Source: Streptosporangiaceae bacterium
GTDB lineage: Bacteria > Actinomycetota > Actinomycetes > Streptosporangiales > Streptosporangiaceae
Length of the DNA: 9,986 nt
NCBI GenBank assembly: GCA_030045215.1
Contig: JASIBJ010000699.1
Coordinates: 1 to 9,986, forward strand
Reading direction: 5' to 3'
Shown here: positions 6,596 to 9,986 of the stretch, one piece after another
How positions within the stretch are numbered: the first letter of the stretch is position 1
How the letters are laid out: every line of letters starts with the position of its first letter
Made by a program: the position numbers and the translations under genes
The notes under the pieces: generated by a model
What the model was told of the DNA's origin: nothing
The model's database searches: none
What the model saw: the letters and a program-made list of their open reading frames with translations, nothing else

Positions 6596-7813
6596 TTAAC
6601 TGAGTCGCTCGAAGATCATCGCCATGCCCTGGCCGCCGCCCACGCACATCGTCTCGAGGCCGATGGTCTTGTCGTGGAACTGCAGGCTGTTGAGCAGCGT
6701 GGACGTGATCCGTGCCCCGGTCATGCCGAACGGGTGGCCCACGGCGATGGCCCCGCCGTTGACGTTGAGCTTGTCGATGTCGATGCCCAGGTCCTGGTAG
6801 GACGGGATGACCTGGGCCGCGAAGGCCTCGTTAATCTCGACCAGGTCGACGTCATCGATCGTCATCCCGGCTCTGGCCAGCGCCTGCGTGGTCGCCTCGA
6901 CCGGGCCGAGGCCCATGATCTCGGGCGAGAGCGCGGTCACGCCGGTGGCGACGATCCGCGCCAGCGGGGTGAGCCCGAGCTCGGCCGCCTTCCGGTCGCT
7001 CATGACGACCACGGCCGCCGCCCCGTCGTTGAGCGGGCAGCAGTTTCCGGCCGTCACCGTGCCGTCGGGGCGGAACACCGGCTGAAGCTGGGAGACCTTC
7101 TCCAGCGTGGTGCCGGCCCGCGGGCCGTCGTCGGCCGATACCACGGTGCCGTCGGGCATCGTGGCCGGCGTGATGTCACGCTGCCAGAAACCGTTCGCGA
7201 GCGCCTTCTCGGCCAGGTTCTGTGACCGCACGCCGAACTCGTCCTGCTCCAGGCGGCTGATGCCGCGGAGTTGAGCAACGTTCTCGGCTGTCTGGCCCAT
7301 GGCAATGTAGATGCCGGGGACCTCGCCGTCCTCGCGCGGGTTGTGCCAGGTGTAGCCGCCCTTGGCCATCTCGTCTTCCCTGGCCTTAGCCTCGTTGAAT
7401 ACCGGGTTCCTGGTGTCCGGCCAGCTGTCGCTGCTGCCCTTGCCGAACCGGCTCACGCACTCGACGCCAGCGGAGACGAAGACGTCGCCCTCGCCGGCCT
7501 TGATCGCGTGGAACGCGACCCGCGTGCTCTGCAGCGAGGAGGAGCAGTACCGGGTGATGGTGGTCCCTGGCAGCGAGTCGTATCCGAGCATCACCGCAAC
7601 CACGCGGGCCATGTTGAAGCCCTGCTCGCCGCCGGGCAGGCCACAGCCGAGGATGAGATCCTCGATGTCGGCCGGGTCGAGCTGGGGCACCTTGGCGAGC
7701 GCCGCTGTGACCATCTGCACCACGAGGTCGTCCGGCCGGATCGTGGTGAGTGAACCCTTGAACGCCCGTCCGATCGGTGAGCGAGCGGTCGCTACGACGA
7801 CTGCCTCTGGCAT
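6596..7813 (-). CDS. Thiolase family protein (acetyl-CoA C-acyltransferase)
   Basis: A 405-residue thiolase, full length. It either cleaves 3-ketoacyl-CoA with CoA (beta-oxidation) or condenses two acetyl-CoA. Active-site features: nucleophile C90 in ITRYCSSSLQST (86-97), NEAFA at 328-332, H360 in GHPFGMTGAR (359-368) and C390 in CVGGGQG (390-396). The N-terminus VVVATARSPIGRAFKGSL (5-22) and the loop GMARVV-like GFNMARVVAVM (65-75) are typical. ATG start with AGGGAG five bases upstream (7819-7824 on the opposite strand). A thiolase gene close to cbs is also known in mycobacteria (the fadA3 region), so this may be a FadA3-type enzyme. Chain-length specificity cannot be read from sequence. It is 96 bases downstream of the membrane glycosyltransferase gene on the same strand. 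Confidence 0.95.
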   Translation of the reverse strand: MPEAVVVATARSPIGRAFKGSLTTIRPDDLVVQMVTAALAKVPQLDPADIEDLILGCGLPGGEQGFNMARVVAVMLGYDSLPGTTITRYCSSSLQSTRVAFHAIKAGEGDVFVSAGVECVSRFGKGSSDSWPDTRNPVFNEAKAREDEMAKGGYTWHNPREDGEVPGIYIAMGQTAENVAQLRGISRLEQDEFGVRSQNLAEKALANGFWQRDITPATMPDGTVVSADDGPRAGTTLEKVSQLQPVFRPDGTVTAGNCCPLNDGAAAVVVMSDRKAAELGLTPLARIVATGVTALSPEIMGLGPVEATTQALARAGMTIDDVDLVEINEAFAAQVIPSYQDLGIDIDKLNVNGGAIAVGHPFGMTGARITSTLLNSLQFHDKTIGLETMCVGGGQGMAMIFERLS

Positions 7814-7909
7814 GACGGCTCCCTGCAGAGTCTGGTGGTTGACTCAACAGTAACCGCGGTACTGCTGTTCCGCTAAGCCGCCCGGACACCGGCCAGCCAG
7901 GGCTGCGGC
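7814..7909 (-). promoter_or_regulatory. Spacer with palindromes upstream of the thiolase gene
   Basis: The spacer contains an 11-bp palindrome GTTGACTCAAC (7838-7848) about 25 bases before the thiolase start, and next to it CAGTA-ACCGCGG-TACTG (7848-7864), nearly symmetric around CCGCGG. On the minus strand TACTGT (7852-7847) fits a -10 and would give a leader of about 27 bases. Both palindromes would then flank the start point, as operators do. AGCCGC (7876-7881) and GCGGCT (7905-7910), overlapping the stop of the upstream gene, could form a terminator stem. All roles are inferred. Confidence 0.35.
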
Positions 7910-9463
7910 TCAGGCGGCAGGCGTGCTCGCGGGCTCGGTCGCGAGCACGTGGGGCATGTCCGCCTCGACCGAGTTCCACCGCCTGGTGCGGCACCAGAGC
8001 ACCAGGCCAGCCAGGGCCAGGATCATCACTATCGGCTCGACTCTGGTGACAAGGGTCCCTTCGATGTCGGCGAGCACGGTGCCGAGCAACTTGCTCTGGC
8101 CGAAGCCGAGGCCCGGCATGTCGGCGATCGTCAGCGCGCTGAGCCAGGCCAGCGCCAGCCAGTCGAGCCGCGAGGCCGGGAACAGCACGAGCACACAGAT
8201 GGCCATGATGCTGTACCAGGCGTACTGATGCGGCCACACGAGCAGCCAGGCCAGGCTGAGAGCGAGGGCCGCCCGCACCGCTGGCCGGTTGCCGAATCCC
8301 TCAGGCAGCCGCCGAAGCGCGAGCCAGGTCACCGGGACAAGCAGTACAGCCGCCGTTGGCACCACAAAGTGCAGCGGGATGCCGACGTTCACGAAAATGA
8401 GCTTGTAAAAGCCCCAGCCCAGCCCGGTGCTGGCCCTGAGGGTGAGAGCCTTGATCGCATACTTTCCGGCCAGGCCGTACGAGGGGACTAGCACGGCCAG
8501 TGCCCCGGCCGCGGCCGCCGCCAGTTGACGGGGCTGCCGCCACAGCGACCAGACGATGGCCAACCCGAACAGTGCGTAGTCGGCCTTGATGTCGGCGGCC
8601 GCGCCGATGCAGACGCCGGCCGCCACGGCCGCGAGCATGGGCCGCTGCAGGCCTCGCCGGTCCAGGATGAGCAGGCCGGCTACGCCCAGCGCCGCCGACA
8701 GCACGTCGAGGTGACCGCCCGCGATCGCGCTCCAGATGATCAGCGGGTTCGCGGTCCACAGCAGATGAGCCCGCACCCTCGCGGCCCGGTTGCCGCGGAA
8801 TAGGCGATCGGCGGCATACGCGAGGGCAGCGAACGCGATCACGTTGCCCAGCTTCAGCCAGAAGGCCGTCCTGGCCAGCGAGGTACCGCCCAGGCGGGCC
8901 GCGAGGTACTGCTCGCCGGTCGCAAGCGGCCCGTAGACGCTGACGGTGTGCTGCCAGTCGGCCGGAATCCCCGCGGTGTGCGTGAGCAGGAAGAACCTGT
9001 AGGGGGTCATCGTGTACGGGTTGTGGCCGACCATCACGATGTGCCCGTAGACCGCGTAGTCCAGCGGGTCGGTGGTGCCGATCGGCGGCAGTACGGCAAG
9101 CGCGGCGATGGCCAGGGCCGCCAGCACCAGGATCGCCCGCAGCGGGACGGGCCTGCCCCGGCGGGCCGCGATCAGCCCGGCGACTACGCCGGCCGTACCC
9201 AGGGCACCGGCAATCCACAGCGGCCAGATCACGTCGTGGGACGGGACGTAAACGTGCAGTCCCCACGGCCAGCCGCCGGCCGGCATGGGCAGCAGCGGCG
9301 GCATCCAGCTGGCGCGCAGCAACCCGGCCGCGATGAAGACGGCCAGGGCAGCGGCTATGCCGGCGAAGGCCAGCCAGCCGAGCAGCCCGCTGCCGCCCGA
9401 CGATGCGGCGGCCGGCTCGGACTGAGCGGACTGGCTGGCAGTTGTCGTAGGGGAATTGCTCAC
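7910..9463 (-). CDS. GT-C family membrane glycosyltransferase (MptA/MptB-like mannosyltransferase)
   Basis: A multi-pass membrane protein of 517 residues from the chosen GTG at 9463-9461. After a polar Ser/Thr/Ala tail (1-25), about 11-13 hydrophobic segments follow, the first at 26-49. The first large extracytoplasmic loop has the acidic motif GTTDPLDYAVYGHIVMVGHN and PYTMTP (129-154), where GT-C enzymes carry the catalytic aspartate. Other markers are SVYGPL (175-180), GGHLDV (249-254), DIKADYALFG (291-300) and WPHQYAWY (410-417). Polyprenol-phosphate-mannose dependent enzymes of this type (MptA, MptB, DUF2029) extend mannans of lipoglycans in actinobacteria; the acceptor here is unknown. 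The frame is open up to 9808, but that upstream part lacks membrane-protein character and runs into the cbs leader. The Shine-Dalgarno is weak; GTG at 9502 is an alternative. Confidence 0.82.
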   Translation of the reverse strand: MSNSPTTTASQSAQSEPAAASSGGSGLLGWLAFAGIAAALAVFIAAGLLRASWMPPLLPMPAGGWPWGLHVYVPSHDVIWPLWIAGALGTAGVVAGLIAARRGRPVPLRAILVLAALAIAALAVLPPIGTTDPLDYAVYGHIVMVGHNPYTMTPYRFFLLTHTAGIPADWQHTVSVYGPLATGEQYLAARLGGTSLARTAFWLKLGNVIAFAALAYAADRLFRGNRAARVRAHLLWTANPLIIWSAIAGGHLDVLSAALGVAGLLILDRRGLQRPMLAAVAAGVCIGAAADIKADYALFGLAIVWSLWRQPRQLAAAAAGALAVLVPSYGLAGKYAIKALTLRASTGLGWGFYKLIFVNVGIPLHFVVPTAAVLLVPVTWLALRRLPEGFGNRPAVRAALALSLAWLLVWPHQYAWYSIMAICVLVLFPASRLDWLALAWLSALTIADMPGLGFGQSKLLGTVLADIEGTLVTRVEPIVMILALAGLVLWCRTRRWNSVEADMPHVLATEPASTPAA

Positions 9464-9789
9464 TCTGATCTCAGAAGTTAGAGCCGACCGTTCAACGCTC
9501 ACGGCGCGAATTTCCGTACAAGCATATGAAAGCCGATGCCCGGCTGGAGCACGGTTACCCCTAGCCGCGCCGGCTCCCTCGCTGAACGGCATGCCCAGGT
9601 AGGACAAGGCGTGCCAGAGTACCTCCAGATGGGGACTGGCGCCGGCGCCCGCAGACGTGGGATAGCGTCGGTGACCTAGGCAGGGGTGGCACGCGGGCGA
9701 CGGCGCGCAGGCTGATCGCCCGGCAGGAGCGCGGTCCGGCAGGAGAGTGGCCCGGCAGGAGAGTGGCCCGGCAGTTGAGGCGGCAAGAG
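9464..9789. other. Divergent intergenic region between the glycosyltransferase gene and cbs
   Basis: This 326-base region must hold promoters for two diverging genes. A TAGCGT hexamer (9663-9668) fits a -10 for cbs, without a recognisable -35. The glycosyltransferase gene has no clear promoter signature. GGCGCC occurs twice in tandem near 9639-9650, and GGCATGCC and GGCGTGCC near 9589-9616 form a partly complementary pair. The cbs-proximal 65 bases are a 16-bp tandem repeat (separate entry). I recognise no known riboswitch. Confidence 0.45.
9719..9783 (+). repeat. 16-bp tandem repeat in the cbs leader
   Basis: Units: 9719-9734 (CCCGGCAGGAGCGCGG), 9735-9750 (TCCGGCAGGAGAGTGG), 9751-9766 (CCCGGCAGGAGAGTGG) and a diverged fourth at 9767-9783 beginning CCCGGCAG. 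Units 2 and 3 differ only in their first base. Each of the first three carries AGGAG, a Shine-Dalgarno-like motif, while the last copy reads TTGAGGCGG before the cbs ATG. The array ends six bases upstream of the ATG. Confidence 0.9.
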
Positions 9790-9986
9790 ATGCAAGTTCA
9801 CGAGTCACTGATCGAGCTATTCGGGAATACTCCGCTTGTCCGGCTCCGCAAGGTCACCAGGCCGCTCTACGCGGACGGGCCAGGCCCGGCCGTCCTGGCC
9901 AAGGTGGAGTACTTCAACCCCGGCGGCTCGGTCAAGGACCGGATCGCGCTGCGGATGGTGGAGGCGGCCGAGCGGTCGGGCGAGTT
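9790..9986 (+). CDS. cbs: Cystathionine beta-synthase / cysteine synthase family protein, N-terminal part
   Basis: The first 65 codons of a PLP enzyme cut by the window end. It begins MQVHESLIELFGNTPLVRLR (1-20), the fold-type II entry motif, and continues with VLAKVEYFNPGGSVKDRIAL (35-54), in which K49 is the PLP-binding lysine. The style, with K-V-E-Y-F-N-P-G-G-S and M-V-E-A-A-E, matches actinobacterial cystathionine beta-synthase, which joins serine (or O-acetylserine) and homocysteine in transsulfuration. A cysteine synthase (CysK/CysM) cannot be fully excluded because the C-terminal CBS domains would lie beyond the window. ATG start; nearest Shine-Dalgarno candidate is GAGG at 9777-9780. 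It diverges from the membrane glycosyltransferase gene. Confidence 0.85.
   Translation, partial: MQVHESLIELFGNTPLVRLRKVTRPLYADGPGPAVLAKVEYFNPGGSVKDRIALRMVEAAERSGE

Noticed and set aside
9464..9808. 115-codon extension of the glycosyltransferase frame
   Set aside because: It runs through the cbs leader repeat and over the cbs start and does not resemble a membrane-protein N-terminus.

Overview
The window is a GC-rich, densely coding stretch from an actinobacterium. The evidence is the base composition, frequent GTG starts, the mazG - eno - ftsB/divIC-like - DUF501 - ppx/gppA order, a PPOX-class (probably F420-dependent) flavin/deazaflavin oxidoreductase, and a polyprenol-phosphomannose type GT-C glycosyltransferase next to a thiolase and a cystathionine beta-synthase. 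Placement below the phylum would be guesswork; the protein style recalls Streptosporangiales-like soil actinomycetes.

Region 1 (1-4421, + strand) is a conserved housekeeping cluster. It holds the last 58 codons of a MazG-like nucleotide pyrophosphohydrolase, enolase, an FtsB/DivIC-family divisome protein, a DUF501 protein, an exopolyphosphatase/GppA-family phosphatase and a family-5 (UdgB-type) uracil-DNA glycosylase. From eno onward the genes overlap by 4, 4 and 8 bases or lie 27 bases apart, so they read as one transcription unit with translational coupling.

Region 2 (4422-6595) is a less conserved islet, locally AT-richer and rich in repeats. It carries an atypical class-I tRNA-like gene on + (apparent anticodon UAA, C instead of U at position 33), three segments able to form alternative hairpins, and then genes on the minus strand. 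These are a DUF4287 mini-protein (best start a TTG behind a strong Shine-Dalgarno) followed 19 bases later by the PPOX oxidoreductase, and a small secreted protein whose stop codon lies inside a nine-unit 9-bp tandem repeat, giving four successive in-frame TAA codons. Between the secreted-protein gene and DUF4287 is a 225-bp non-coding stretch with five perfect or near-perfect inverted repeats.

Region 3 (6596-9986) contains, on minus, a thiolase (acetyl-CoA acetyltransferase family) and a multi-pass membrane mannosyltransferase-like protein. Divergent from these, on +, is the start of a cystathionine beta-synthase gene that runs off the window; its leader has a 16-bp tandem repeat that duplicates an AGGAG motif.

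I see no phage, transposon, CRISPR array or evident defence system. The most unusual items are the tRNA-like gene, the repeat across the stop codon, the palindrome cluster and the repeated cbs leader. None of them amounts to a demonstrated new system.
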